Source: Chloroflexota bacterium (lineage in GTDB: Bacteria > Chloroflexota > Anaerolineae > Anaerolineales > Villigracilaceae). From it: a stretch of DNA of 64,000 bases. The notes beneath the pieces are model-generated. The model was not told the origin of the DNA. It ran no database searches and saw only the letters and a program-made list of their open reading frames with translations. Positions within the stretch are counted from its first letter, which is position 1, and the number at the start of each line of letters is the position of its first letter. The position numbers and the translations under genes are program-made. The stretch is from the NCBI GenBank assembly GCA_016234555.1, contig JACRBJ010000086.1, positions 62,001 to 126,000 on the forward strand, in the 5' to 3' direction. Shown here piece by piece: positions 45,805-55,743 of the stretch.

Positions 45805-48800
45805 ATGACTGCCCGAACCATGCAGCAAAACATGCAGATTAGCTTTCAACGCTACCATACCCTGATCAATCATTCCTTGCAGTGGATGGTGTTGATCTAT
45901 CAGGTGGCGGCGGTTGTTCTTTTTGCGGGCGGTTTGTATTATGCAAACCGCTGGTTTCAGCAGCCGTTTTTGGGGGCGCTTTATGAGCATACATTGGTGT
46001 TCAATGGAACAGGTCCCGCGGAAAGCACTCCTGAGTGGGCTTTATTTAAACAGGTTGAGGTCGGGGATCAGCTGATTGCCATTGAGGGCACCCCGGTCAG
46101 CAGTGGGGAGCAAATTAGTAACATTCTGAAGGATCGTTTCCCCGGCGAACAGGTAAACGTCACTGTGCTTCGGAAAAATGGGAGCGAGAGTTCGTTGACG
46201 GTTACCCTCCACTCCTTTCCCGCCTCCAGCCGTACGGTTTATTTTGTCATTCCCACCATCCTGAGTATTATTTTCCTGGGAGCCAGCCTGTGGATTTTTG
46301 GCTTGCGACGTACCGAGCCGGCAGGGCGCGCCTTCTCGCTTTTTACTTCTTCGCTTGCCATTGTCACTGGTACGTATTTCAACCTGGTCACCACGCATGA
46401 ATTCACTGTCATTTGGACCGCCGCCGCCGCCATCTGTGCTGGAGCGCTGATTAACCTGGCGGTTACCTTTCCTTTGGAATTGCGAATTATCATTAATCGT
46501 CCATACCTGCGCTGGACTGGGACTCTTATCAGCCTGATACTTTTTGGGCTCACCTTTCCCACGTTGTTTAATTTCGACCAGCCGACAGCCTATATCGGCA
46601 GTTGGCGGTATATTTTTGGTTTTATTGCGTTGAGCGCGCTCATTTATATCGGCATGAATTTTTACCATGCGATCTACGCCCAATCGCCCGTGGTCAAGAC
46701 TCAATCGCGCACCATCCTTGGGGGAACCACTTTTGCCTTCATTTGGCTGATAGGCTGGCTTGTTTTTCGGCTCTTTCGCCCAGCCAATTTTTCGCCCTAC
46801 CTGTTTTTGCCGCTCGCAGTTTTCCCCCTGGTGATTGGGTATACCATCCTGCGTTTCCGCTTTCTTCGCACGGATGATGTTGTGCGGCGCGGGTTGATGT
46901 ATTTCCTGCTGACCGTGTTTGTGGCAATCCCGTATTGGGCCATGGTGACGGGAGCCGGGCTGATCCTCAATACCAATCTGTCCGAAAAGCTCGATTCATA
47001 TTTTGTGGGCGTTTTCATTGCTCTGCTCATTCTCTTCCTTGAGCCGATCCGTACACGCCTGCAAGGCATGGTGGACACCATTTTCTTCCGCGGCGAACGC
47101 GCCTACGTGGAACAACTCCAGGATTTTTCGCACAAGCTTACCGCGGCGATGGACCTCCAGACAATCGGCACGCTCCTACGCCAGCAGATCGCCTCCACCC
47201 TGGCTCCCAATAGGATTCACATCTACATCTACGATACGCTCAACGATTTTTTCTCCGCCCTGCCCGGTGACGATCACCGTCCCACCAGCGATATCCGCTT
47301 TATGGCGACAAGTCCGCTTGCTCGTTATTTCGAAGCGGAACGCCTGCCCTTGTACCTGGACAATACCGCATCATTGCCGGCTGCCCTGCACGCGGAGCAA
47401 TCGCGGCTGGCGTTGTTGGGAGCGCGCCTGTTCATTGAACTGCCGGGGAAGAAGCGCGTCAACGGGTGGCTTGCCTTGGGACCGCGCCTGTCGGGACAGC
47501 CGTACACTCCGCGCGACCTTCAATTCCTCGAGAATATTTGCGACCAGTCCTCCCTTGCAATCGAGCGTTTGCAGACGGTTGCCCATCTCGAACGCCAGAT
47601 TCAGGAGATGAATGCGTTGACCCGCGTCTCGCAGGGCGTGAACGTGACCCTGACGTATGACGATGTTCTTGAACTCATTTACGCCCAAACTGCGCAGATC
47701 ATCCCCATCTCGCATTTTCATATTACGCTTTACAACGAAGCCAGTGATTACTACTACTATGGTTTTTGCGTGGAGAACAACGAGCGCATCCCAGAGCGCG
47801 AAAACCTGCCCTTTTCGTCTGGAATGGGTCTCAGCCCGGAAGTGATTCGCAAGAGCCGCCAGATCATCACCCAGGATTATATCCGCGAATGCCAGGCGCG
47901 CAGCTTTACGCCTGCCCTAGAAAATGTCTTTGCGTGGATGGGTGTACCCCTTAACGCCGGCGCCGAGTCCATTGGGGCGTTGAGCATCGGCAGCCGTGAC
48001 GGGGCGACTGCGTATACGCGGGGTCAACTTGGGTTGTTGCAAGCCATTGCGGATCAAACGGCGGGCGCGATCGTCAAGGCGCGGCTGCTTCAGGAGACCC
48101 AGCAGCGCGCGCGGCAACTTTCCACCCTGAACGAAATCACGCGGCAACTGACTTCGACGCTTGAGCTGGACCCGCTCCTGCAAAACATCCTTGAGAACGC
48201 GGTTGGCATTTTGAACTGCGAGGCGGGCAGTCTGTTGCTTGTGGATGAGCAGACCAAGGAACTGGTCTTCAAAGTAACCGTTGGTCCCGTAGCCGCGAAC
48301 CTGATTGGACAGCGCCTGCCGGCAGGGACAGGGATTGTCGGGCGTGCCGTGCAAATGCGCGCGCCGGTGATCGAAAACGAGGATCAGCGCACCGCGTCGA
48401 AGAGATTTGACGGCGTCGATCAACAGACGGGATTTGTCAGCCGCTCCCTGATGGCGGTTCCGCTGCAGGTCAAGGATCACGTCACCGGCGTGGTGGAGGT
48501 GATCAACCGTCGGGACGGTCTCCCCTTTGTAGCTGCCGACCAGGAACTCCTGACTGCCTTTGCGGGACAGGCAGCGGTCGCCATTGAAAACACCCGCCTG
48601 TTCATGCTGACCGATCAGGAATTGGCTGCACGCGTGCAGGAACTTTCCGTCATGCAGCGCATCGACCGTGAATTGAATGCCAGCCTTGAAATGGATCGAG
48701 CCATGCGCATTACCCTCGACTGGGCGTTGCGCGAGTCTGATGCCGAGGCGGGCTTGATTGGCATGCTCGAAGAAGGGAAATTGCGCGTGATGGCTCACCT

Positions 48801-49824
48801 GGGTTTGGATGACCGCATGGCAAATCTGCCGGATCAGACAATGAAAGTGGAATTGCCCGCCATGCTATCCTCGGTGGCGAGTGGACAACCTCAATTCCTG
48901 TCGGTCGCCGATTCGGAAGAGAAATTGCTCCCCAGCGCCCACACGCAAACCATCGTTCCCATTCGCCGCGAGACGCAGGTCATCGGCTTGCTTCACCTGG
49001 AAAGCACGAACGACTCGCAGGTAAACGTCGATTTTCTGATCCGCCTTGTAGACCATGCCGCCATCGCCATTTCCAACGCGCAATTGTTTGGCGAAGTGCA
49101 GCGCGCTAATCTCGAAAAGAGCAAGTTCGTTTCATTTGTGGCGCATGAGTTGAAGAATCCAATGACTTCCATTAAGGGATACACTGAACTGATGTCTGCC
49201 GGGGCGGTGGGACCGATCAGCGATATGCAGGCGAACTTTCTCAACACGATCAAAACCAATGTGGTGCGCATGGATACGGTGGTGTCCGACCTTAACGACA
49301 TCACCAAGATCGAGGCTGGGCGGTTGAGTCTTGCTTATAAGGCGACTGATGTATCTGCTTTGATTGACGACACAGTTCGCTCTCTCAAACGCCAGATCGA
49401 AGACAAGAAGCAAGCCCTGGAAGTTGTTTTGCCTGAGAAACTTCCTCCCATTTGGGCAGACCCCAATCGTATTTCCCAGGCGCTTGTTAATTTGCTCAGC
49501 AACTCTCATAAATATACACCTGAAGCAGGCGTCTTGCAGATTGGCGCGGAGGAAAGTAACAAACCCGGCGAAACAGATACCGCAACGCGCGTTGTGCATG
49601 TCTGGGTGAAGGATAACGGGCTGGGAATGACCCCGGAAGACCAGAAAAAGATATTCCAGCAATACTTTCGCACCGAATATTCCAAAGAGATGGCAACCGG
49701 CACGGGGCTTGGTTTGAATATTACAAAGAAATTGATCGAAATGCAGGGCGGTAGTATTTGGTTCGAGAGCGAATATCGCAAAGGCACCACTTTTCATCTT
49801 ACGATCCCGGTTGCGGAAGAGTAG
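45805..49824 (+). CDS. Membrane histidine kinase with PDZ and multiple GAF domains
   Basis: 1339 residues. A first membrane helix (about 28-50) precedes an extracytoplasmic PDZ-like domain (about 70-135; VGDQLIAIEGTPVSS, PGEQVNVTVLR). About seven more helices (140-415) and then four GAF-type domains (approximately 430-1110) follow. HisKA has phospho-acceptor His1114 in FVSFVAHELKNPMTSIKG. The HATPase (about 1210-1338) has NLLSNSHKYT, VKDNGLGM and GTGLGLNI. No response regulator lies next to it, so the partner is elsewhere. The start has TAAAAT 9 nt upstream and no ribosome site. The FIST protein gene follows 9 bp later, suggesting a joint sensory unit. Confidence 0.9.
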   Translation: MTARTMQQNMQISFQRYHTLINHSLQWMVLIYQVAAVVLFAGGLYYANRWFQQPFLGALYEHTLVFNGTGPAESTPEWALFKQVEVGDQLIAIEGTPVSSGEQISNILKDRFPGEQVNVTVLRKNGSESSLTVTLHSFPASSRTVYFVIPTILSIIFLGASLWIFGLRRTEPAGRAFSLFTSSLAIVTGTYFNLVTTHEFTVIWTAAAAICAGALINLAVTFPLELRIIINRPYLRWTGTLISLILFGLTFPTLFNFDQPTAYIGSWRYIFGFIALSALIYIGMNFYHAIYAQSPVVKTQSRTILGGTTFAFIWLIGWLVFRLFRPANFSPYLFLPLAVFPLVIGYTILRFRFLRTDDVVRRGLMYFLLTVFVAIPYWAMVTGAGLILNTNLSEKLDSYFVGVFIALLILFLEPIRTRLQGMVDTIFFRGERAYVEQLQDFSHKLTAAMDLQTIGTLLRQQIASTLAPNRIHIYIYDTLNDFFSALPGDDHRPTSDIRFMATSPLARYFEAERLPLYLDNTASLPAALHAEQSRLALLGARLFIELPGKKRVNGWLALGPRLSGQPYTPRDLQFLENICDQSSLAIERLQTVAHLERQIQEMNALTRVSQGVNVTLTYDDVLELIYAQTAQIIPISHFHITLYNEASDYYYYGFCVENNERIPERENLPFSSGMGLSPEVIRKSRQIITQDYIRECQARSFTPALENVFAWMGVPLNAGAESIGALSIGSRDGATAYTRGQLGLLQAIADQTAGAIVKARLLQETQQRARQLSTLNEITRQLTSTLELDPLLQNILENAVGILNCEAGSLLLVDEQTKELVFKVTVGPVAANLIGQRLPAGTGIVGRAVQMRAPVIENEDQRTASKRFDGVDQQTGFVSRSLMAVPLQVKDHVTGVVEVINRRDGLPFVAADQELLTAFAGQAAVAIENTRLFMLTDQELAARVQELSVMQRIDRELNASLEMDRAMRITLDWALRESDAEAGLIGMLEEGKLRVMAHLGLDDRMANLPDQTMKVELPAMLSSVASGQPQFLSVADSEEKLLPSAHTQTIVPIRRETQVIGLLHLESTNDSQVNVDFLIRLVDHAAIAISNAQLFGEVQRANLEKSKFVSFVAHELKNPMTSIKGYTELMSAGAVGPISDMQANFLNTIKTNVVRMDTVVSDLNDITKIEAGRLSLAYKATDVSALIDDTVRSLKRQIEDKKQALEVVLPEKLPPIWADPNRISQALVNLLSNSHKYTPEAGVLQIGAEESNKPGETDTATRVVHVWVKDNGLGMTPEDQKKIFQQYFRTEYSKEMATGTGLGLNITKKLIEMQGGSIWFESEYRKGTTFHLTIPVAEE

Positions 49825-49833
49825 CGAGGCAGT

Positions 49834-51003
49834 ATGGCATTGTTTGCATCCGTAGGATCCGCGCAGGCGCTGGACGGACGTGAAGCCGGCTTGCAGGCCG
49901 CGCATCAGGCTCTCAATGGCATCGGCGCAAATGCGCCGGGCTTTGCGATTGTGATCGCGTCGCATCAGTACCAGTCGCGTGAAGTGTTGAACGGTGTCAT
50001 AAGCCTGTTGGGCGATACCCCGGTACTCGGATTTGCCTCCCCAGCCGGGCTGACCCAGGAGGGACAGCAACCGCACTCCGTGGTGATTGCCTTGTTGAGT
50101 GGCGATTTTCAGGCAGAGACACTCTGGTTTCCGGGATACGCACAGTCCGGGCGTGAAACTGCAGCAAAGATCATGCAGCGTGTCTCGGCGCGCGAAGAGC
50201 GCCAGACCCTGCTCTTTTTTGCGGATGGATTCAATGGGGATGCCGAGCAATTTTGCGATATGCTTTCGCCCGGCGCAAGCGTGATGGGCGGGCTTTCAAG
50301 CGGCGACCTGCATACCGGCAACACGTATCAAATGGCGGGCAGCCAGACCGGGTCCGGTGGGTTGGCGGCTTCCTTACTGCGGGGTAATTTGAAGATCGGC
50401 ATCGGACATGATTATGGATGGGAGCAGGTGGGCAAGCAGTTTCGAGTCACGCGTTCCCGCGGCTTCTGGCTGCGCACCCTTGATGGTCGCCCCGCCTCCG
50501 AAGCCTATGCAAACCTTTTTGGTTATCCCGCCCGCGATTGGGCGTTTCCACCGCTGAACTATCTGGCGCGCTTGTATCCGCTTGGGGTGGAACAGGGCGA
50601 AAGCTGGGTAGTCCGTTCACCCATCCGCGTGGAGGCGGACGGCAGTTTTCGCATGAATGCAGCCATCCGCGACGGCATCGATGCCTACCTGCTGGTCGGC
50701 AGCCGCATGGCTTGTGAGCGCGCGGCGCGTAACGCCACCCAGCAGGCGCTGTTACAGCTTGGCGACGCAAAACCGGTGTTTGCCCTTGTGCTTGCCGATG
50801 TTGCATGGCAGTTGCTGTTAAAGGCGCAAGCCGGTATTGAGGTTGCAGCCGTGCAGGAAATTTTGGGGACAAAGGTTCCCATTGCAGGCGGATATACCCT
50901 CGGACAGGTGGTCCCCGACCAGGATGGTCCGCCGAAGTTTTTGAACCAGCATATTGCGGTCATCGTATTTGGGGAAGAGACCGCAGAATCGTCCCAAACG
51001 TAG
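49834..51003 (+). CDS. FIST sensory-domain protein
   Basis: 389 residues, FIST N and C domains. An N-terminal region with GVISLLGDTPVLGFASPAGLT and GGLSSGDL leads to a FIST-C part (AYLLVGSRM, ALVLADVAWQLLL and the closing GYTLGQVVP..DGPPKFLNQHIAVIVF). FIST domains bind small ligands, probably amino acids, and are linked to signal transduction. It directly follows the histidine kinase, so it may modulate it. A strong terminator ends the pair. Confidence 0.88.
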   Translation: MALFASVGSAQALDGREAGLQAAHQALNGIGANAPGFAIVIASHQYQSREVLNGVISLLGDTPVLGFASPAGLTQEGQQPHSVVIALLSGDFQAETLWFPGYAQSGRETAAKIMQRVSAREERQTLLFFADGFNGDAEQFCDMLSPGASVMGGLSSGDLHTGNTYQMAGSQTGSGGLAASLLRGNLKIGIGHDYGWEQVGKQFRVTRSRGFWLRTLDGRPASEAYANLFGYPARDWAFPPLNYLARLYPLGVEQGESWVVRSPIRVEADGSFRMNAAIRDGIDAYLLVGSRMACERAARNATQQALLQLGDAKPVFALVLADVAWQLLLKAQAGIEVAAVQEILGTKVPIAGGYTLGQVVPDQDGPPKFLNQHIAVIVFGEETAESSQT

Positions 51004-51009
51004 AAAACG

Positions 51010-51045
51010 CGAAGCCCGACTCAACCGAGCCGGGCTTCGTTTTTT
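51010..51045 (+). terminator. Intrinsic terminator of the histidine kinase-FIST operon
   Basis: CGAAGCCCG and its complement around a 12-nt loop with an inner CTC/GAG pair, followed by TTTTTT (51040-51045). Confidence 0.85.
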
Positions 51046-51056
51046 GTCCTGGCGGA

Positions 51057-52430
51057 TCAGGCGGGCAGGGTTACTTTGGGAAGTTTGCTCATCGACTCCT
51101 GAACGGCTTCAGCGGGATATTCATAGTCTTCCAATTTTCCGCTGAGGTATGTTTCGTAAGCCGCCATATCGAAATGTCCGTGCCCCGAAAGGTTGAACAG
51201 GATGACGCGCTTCTCACCTTTGGCTTTTGCGTCCAGAGCCTCGTCGATGGCGGCGCGGACTGCATGAGAGGACTCGGGCGCAGGTACAATGCCTTCCGCC
51301 TTGGCAAATGTCACAGCTGCTTCGAATGTGGCTTTTTGTTTGACTGCCACCGCGTCGATGTAACCTGCATCCACCAATGCGCTGAGGCTGGGAGCCATGC
51401 CGTGATAGCGCAGTCCGCCCGCGTGGATGCCGGGCGGCATGAAGTCGTGTCCCAGAGTGTGCATCTTGACGATTGGCGCCATTTTTGCGGTGTCGCCATA
51501 GTCGAAGGCGTACATGCCCTTGGTGAGCGAAGGGGTGGCGGTTGGCTCCACGCCGACGAGGCGGGTGCGTTTGCCGTTCTTCAGGTTTTCGCGCAGGAAG
51601 GGATAGGCAATGCCTGCAAAGTTCGAGCCGCCGCCCACACAGCCGATGACCACATCGGGATACTCGTTCGCCAGGTCCATCTGCTTCAAGGCTTCCTCGC
51701 CGATCACGGTCTGGTGCAGCAACACGTGATTCAAAACCGATCCCAGGCTGTATTTCTTTGTGCCGTTCGAGGTCGCGGCAACTTCCACCGCTTCTGAAAT
51801 GGCGATGCCCAGCGAACCGTTGCTGTTTGGCGTTTCGGCAAGCACGGAACGCCCGTAATTCGTCAGGTTGGTGGGACTGGCGTACACCGTCGCGCCGTAG
51901 GTCTCCATCAAATTGCGGCGGTACGGTTTTTGCTGGTAGGACACCTTCACCATGTATATTTCAAGGTCGAGACCAAAGACGTTGCAGGCGAAAGCCAGTG
52001 ACGATCCCCACTGTCCCGCGCCGGTTTCCGTGGTCAACGCTTTTGTGCCGGCAACTTTGTTGTAGTATGCCTGCGCGATGGCGGTGTTTGGTTTGTGACT
52101 GCCCGCGGGCGAAACGCCCTCGTTTTTGTAGTAGATGTGCGCGGGCGTACCGAGCGCCTTCTCCAGCCTGCGGGCGCGCAACAGCGGGGTGGGGCGGTAG
52201 AGCGTGTAAATCTCGCGCACTTCCTCCGGAATCTCGATGTATCTTTCCGAGCTGATCTCCTGCATGATCAGTTCCATCGGGAAGAGCACGGACAAAAAGT
52301 CGGGGGTGACAGGCTCCATCGTGCCGGGATGCAGCACCGGGGTCGGCGGCACGGGGCTGTCGGCATGGATGTTGTACCAGAACTTCGGCAGGTCGGATTC
52401 GTTCAACTGAAAGCGGGTTTGGTCGGTCAT
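51057..52430 (-). CDS. trpB: Tryptophan synthase beta chain, TrpB2 type
   Basis: 457 residues, PLP enzyme with the Schiff-base Lys113 in GSHKPNTA and [14 protein letters not shown]-type serine-binding loop ([12 protein letters not shown]). The PLP phosphate site is CVGGGSNF. The longer N-terminus and extended loops mark the TrpB2 subfamily, which makes tryptophan from indole and serine without a tightly bound alpha subunit. No trpA is nearby. The frame extends to a TTG at 52442, but ATG 52430 sits behind GGAGGAA. Regulated by the Trp T-box upstream. Confidence 0.93.
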   Translation of the reverse strand: MTDQTRFQLNESDLPKFWYNIHADSPVPPTPVLHPGTMEPVTPDFLSVLFPMELIMQEISSERYIEIPEEVREIYTLYRPTPLLRARRLEKALGTPAHIYYKNEGVSPAGSHKPNTAIAQAYYNKVAGTKALTTETGAGQWGSSLAFACNVFGLDLEIYMVKVSYQQKPYRRNLMETYGATVYASPTNLTNYGRSVLAETPNSNGSLGIAISEAVEVAATSNGTKKYSLGSVLNHVLLHQTVIGEEALKQMDLANEYPDVVIGCVGGGSNFAGIAYPFLRENLKNGKRTRLVGVEPTATPSLTKGMYAFDYGDTAKMAPIVKMHTLGHDFMPPGIHAGGLRYHGMAPSLSALVDAGYIDAVAVKQKATFEAAVTFAKAEGIVPAPESSHAVRAAIDEALDAKAKGEKRVILFNLSGHGHFDMAAYETYLSGKLEDYEYPAEAVQESMSKLPKVTLPA

Positions 52431-52445
52431 GGGTTCCTCCAAAAA

Positions 52446-52604
52446 TTATGGGATAAAGCGCGGCACGTTGTTTTGCGCAGCGTCCACGTCATTGTTTTGT
52501 TCCTCGATTACCTGCGCGGCGGGGAGCGAATCGTCGGTGAGCGTTTCGACGGCTCTTTCCTGTAGATTGATCTCCTGTGCTTCGGGTTGGGACATTGTGT
52601 TCAT
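52446..52604 (-). CDS. 52-residue protein between the Trp T-box and trpB2
   Basis: An ATG at 52604 with AAAGGAGAAG in front opens a frame that ends with TAA at 52446, 15 bp before the trpB2 start. The peptide is acidic and polar (MNTMSQPEAQEINLQERAVE at the start, NNVPRFIP at the end). It has no Trp, no Cys and no membrane segment, so it is not a Trp-codon leader peptide. No family recognised. Its own ribosome site and close coupling to trpB2 suggest it is made, perhaps as a TrpB2 partner or stabiliser. Only a proposal. Confidence 0.6.
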   Translation of the reverse strand: MNTMSQPEAQEINLQERAVETLTDDSLPAAQVIEEQNNDVDAAQNNVPRFIP

Positions 52605-52621
52605 AACTTCTCCTTTGGTCG

Positions 52622-52985
52622 GTTAAAAAAAAGACGGCGTTCATCCCAAATGGGACGAACGCCGATGCGCCCGTGGTGCCACCCAACTTAGACTGGCAAT
52701 TGGCTCTACTTGCAAAAATTCCCGTTGTGATGCAACGGGAAGCCAGCCTCACTCTATGGTTAGCGGGTCGAACAACTTATCGTTCTTCCAAGTAACCCTG
52801 CGGGATAACGGGTGCAGTTCCCGTCTTGGGCTACTAATTCATCCAGCCGATGGATGACTTTTGCCCGTGCGGCTCGGAGAACCATTCGGCTTTGTTGTCT
52901 CGGGCAGGTCTCGCACCGCGTTCCGCCTGCTCTCTGAACCGTCGTACAAAGCGTACTTTTTCCCGTCACAGCCTTTTATTTTTGG
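52622..52985 (-). ncRNA. Tryptophan T-box leader with terminator
   Basis: The minus strand carries stem I features (CAGAGAGC near 52932-52939, then GGTGCGAG) and a specifier loop reading GAA-TGG-TTC, with the Trp codon UGG at 52884-52882. The conserved T-box GGTGGCACCACGGGCGC lies at 52683-52667. Then comes a terminator hairpin GGCGTTC..GAACGCC (52663-52635) and eight T (52632-52625). Uncharged tRNA-Trp would pair with UGG and the T-box bulge to form the antiterminator. Expression of the small protein and trpB2 thus rises on Trp starvation. Confidence 0.9.
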
Positions 52986-52988
52986 CTG

Positions 52989-53016
52989 ATTATATGCAGA
53001 AAGGGAAAAATGTCAA
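52989..53016 (-). promoter_or_regulatory. Promoter of the T-box/trpB2 operon
   Basis: TTGACA (53016-53011), 16 bp, TATAAT (52994-52989): both hexamers are consensus. It is divergent from the NACHT gene starting at 53098. Confidence 0.8.
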
Positions 53017-53097
53017 TCGAAATTCAGACCTTTCAATTCGGTTAAGATCGTTTTACCGGATTTACTGTATACTTTCACCAAGAACAAGAGGCAGGGC

Positions 53098-55743
53098 ATG
53101 ACCGAAAAGAAGATTTCCTCGAAAAAAGAAACCGCACAAACCGAGCCTGGACAGGAGATTCAGGCGGGTGACCAGAGCATCGCCATCGGCGGCGCCATCA
53201 CCGACAGTGCCATCATCCACGGGCAGACCATCGTCCTGGCTGACCGTTTCTGGCGCGATATCACACCGTCGATCCCGGCTGAAAAATTACGGGAGTCCAC
53301 AGCCGCGTACCTCGCCTATCTGACGGACCGTCACTACTACTTGAGCCTCAAGGGGATGGGGATTTCGGACCGCGTCCCGTTGAAATTAAAGCTTCTCGAC
53401 CTTTATGTCCCGCTCAAGGCGCGCATGGAACTCCCCGAAGGCGACACCTGGAAGCGCGACCTGAGTCTGGCGGGTCGGGGTGTGACCAACGAGGAACAGG
53501 AACTGGTTCACTTTGGCGAACCGGTATCCCTTTTGAAGATTTTACAAAAACATTCAGGTGTCATTATTCTGGGCGACCCCGGCGCGGGCAAGACCACTTT
53601 TGTCAAATACCTTGCACTGCGCCTTGCGCGCGGCGAAGGTCTAAAGATCGGGCTTGACGATTATTTACCCATCCTTTTGCCGCTGGCTGCGTTTGCCAAC
53701 GCCCTTCAAACCGGGGAGACCCGCCTGGATAACTTCATTGCGGAGTACTTCGCGGGCATCGGCGTCGACCTGCCCATCGGTGCGATGTTGAGCGAGGCGC
53801 TGAAGAGTGGGCGCGCCCTGATCCTGCTCGACGGACTCGACGAGGTGCGCGACCTTAATATGCGCAATACCGTTGTCGAGCGCGTTGTGGACTTTTTTGC
53901 CTTCCACCGGCGCGCGGGCAACAAGTTCGTGTTGACCAGCCGCGTGGTCGGTTACCGAGCTGTCCGCCCCTCCGCCGAGGATTTGGTCGAGTGCACCATT
54001 GTCGACTTTGAAGAGGATGAGATCGAGGAATTCATCAGGCACTGGACGCTGGCTCTCGAAAAGCAGGCACAGGGCAACACATCCATCGCGCAGGCGGATG
54101 CGGAAACAGATCGCCGCGAACTGCTGGAAGCCATCCACCAGAATCCCGGTGTGAGGCAACTGGCGTCCACGCCGCTGTTGTTGACCATCCTAGCCCTGAT
54201 GAAGCGGCAGGGTGTCTCGCTTCCCGAACGCCGCGTACAGCTCTACGACCAATACGTCTCCACCCTGCTTTCGACCTGGAATCGTGCCCGCAGCCTCAGC
54301 GGACGCGCGCCCGGGCGCGACATCGACGAGTTGCAGACCATCCGAATCCTCGCGCCGCTTGCCTTGTGGATGCACGAAATCAGCCCCGGCGTGGGGCTGG
54401 TCGGGCGCGAGGATATGCGCCGCAAACTGGAGGAACTTTTCAACGAGCGGAGCGACTCCTCCCCGCATCAGGCGGCGCGTCAGTTTCTGGCAGACGTCCG
54501 CGAACATGCCGCTCTTTTGCTGGAACGGGGTCCCGGCGAATATGGCTTCATTCACCTCACTTTCGAGGAATACCTTGCGGCGGTGGCACTCGCCTTGAAG
54601 GGGCAGGGAAATTCCGCTCCGATCATCGAAACGCTTTCCGCGCATGTGGGCGAGCAGGCATGGCGCGAAGTCACCCTGCTGACCATTGGCTATCTTGGCA
54701 TCCGCCAGCAATTGCCCAAGGTGGCGGGCGAGGTGGTCGAAGCGCTGGTCAACCATCAGCCGGGACCTCCCGGCGAAGCGGTTGTGCTGGCTGGTGATGC
54801 CGTGCTGGATACCTGGCCCGGTGGCGTATCGCTGCAAAGCAAGGATTACGTGGTGCAGTCGTTGCAAGCGACCTTGCAGGATGGCGAGATCCGCCCGGAG
54901 TTGAGACGTCATGCCGGGTTGCTGTTGGGCAGGCTTGGGTGGCGTCCCTCCGACCTGGATCGGTTTGCCGAAATCCCCGCTGGCGAGTATCAGGCTGGGG
55001 TCAGGAAGGAAGTCAAAAACATTCCCTACATGTATTTCATTGGCAAGTATCCCGTCACCAATATCCAGTTTGCGCGTTTCGTCAAAGAGGACGGTTACAA
55101 GACGCAGGAATACTGGAGCAAAGACGGCTGGGATTGGCGCACCGGCAGGTATGATTCCCGCACGATGGACGCCATGTCGCTCGATTGGCTGGCGCATCGT
55201 CCGCCCGCCAAACGAAACGCGCCGCACTACTGGCACAGCATCGAGTTGAGCAACCCGATTGTGCCCATTGTGGGGGTGAACTGGTATGAGGCGGAGGCGT
55301 ACTGCAACTGGCTCTCCAAAAAGATCGTGGCTGTGCCGGAAGGATATACCGTCCGCCTGCCGAGTGACGATGAGTGGGAACGCGCCGCGCGCGGCAGGGA
55401 CGGAGGCGAATATCCGTGGGGCGATGGTTTTGACAAGACTGCCGCCAACACCTGGGACAGCGAGTCGACAGGCTCCGGATTGGGCGGCACGACGGCGGTT
55501 TGTACCTTCCCGCAGGGAGTCAGCCCTGAGGGCACGTGGGACATGAGCGGCAACGCCTGGGAGTGGACTCATTCCTGGTATGATGAGGGTAAGAAGTACC
55601 GCATCGTGCGCGGCGGCTCGTGGATTGGCTATCAGTGGTTCGCGCGTTCGTCGTTTTGCAACTGGTCGATCCCGTTGATGTTCAATGACGACCTCAGCTT
55701 TCGCGTGGTCATCGCGCCAATGGCTTCACAGGAGGAAGCATGA
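53098..55743 (+). CDS. NACHT NTPase with C-terminal FGE/SUMF1 domain (predicted conflict sensor)
   Basis: 881 residues. The N-terminus (22-48) has a Gly/Ile motif, AGDQSIAIGGAITDSAIIHG, shared with the next gene. A NACHT NTPase (150-430) has Walker A GDPGAGKTT at 159-167, Walker B LILLDGLDEV at 241-250, a sensor TSRVVGYR and the LLLTILALMKRQG winged-helix region. A helical segment (about 470-620) leads to an FGE-like domain (628-875: IPAGEYQAG, YPVTNIQFARFV, PIVGVNWYEAEAYCNWLS, RLPSDDEWERAARG, WDMSGNAWEWTHSW, RGGSW). NACHT proteins of this kind act as anti-phage or abortive-infection sensors. The role of FGE here is unknown. Overlaps the companion by ATGA. Confidence 0.87.
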   Translation: MTEKKISSKKETAQTEPGQEIQAGDQSIAIGGAITDSAIIHGQTIVLADRFWRDITPSIPAEKLRESTAAYLAYLTDRHYYLSLKGMGISDRVPLKLKLLDLYVPLKARMELPEGDTWKRDLSLAGRGVTNEEQELVHFGEPVSLLKILQKHSGVIILGDPGAGKTTFVKYLALRLARGEGLKIGLDDYLPILLPLAAFANALQTGETRLDNFIAEYFAGIGVDLPIGAMLSEALKSGRALILLDGLDEVRDLNMRNTVVERVVDFFAFHRRAGNKFVLTSRVVGYRAVRPSAEDLVECTIVDFEEDEIEEFIRHWTLALEKQAQGNTSIAQADAETDRRELLEAIHQNPGVRQLASTPLLLTILALMKRQGVSLPERRVQLYDQYVSTLLSTWNRARSLSGRAPGRDIDELQTIRILAPLALWMHEISPGVGLVGREDMRRKLEELFNERSDSSPHQAARQFLADVREHAALLLERGPGEYGFIHLTFEEYLAAVALALKGQGNSAPIIETLSAHVGEQAWREVTLLTIGYLGIRQQLPKVAGEVVEALVNHQPGPPGEAVVLAGDAVLDTWPGGVSLQSKDYVVQSLQATLQDGEIRPELRRHAGLLLGRLGWRPSDLDRFAEIPAGEYQAGVRKEVKNIPYMYFIGKYPVTNIQFARFVKEDGYKTQEYWSKDGWDWRTGRYDSRTMDAMSLDWLAHRPPAKRNAPHYWHSIELSNPIVPIVGVNWYEAEAYCNWLSKKIVAVPEGYTVRLPSDDEWERAARGRDGGEYPWGDGFDKTAANTWDSESTGSGLGGTTAVCTFPQGVSPEGTWDMSGNAWEWTHSWYDEGKKYRIVRGGSWIGYQWFARSSFCNWSIPLMFNDDLSFRVVIAPMASQEEA

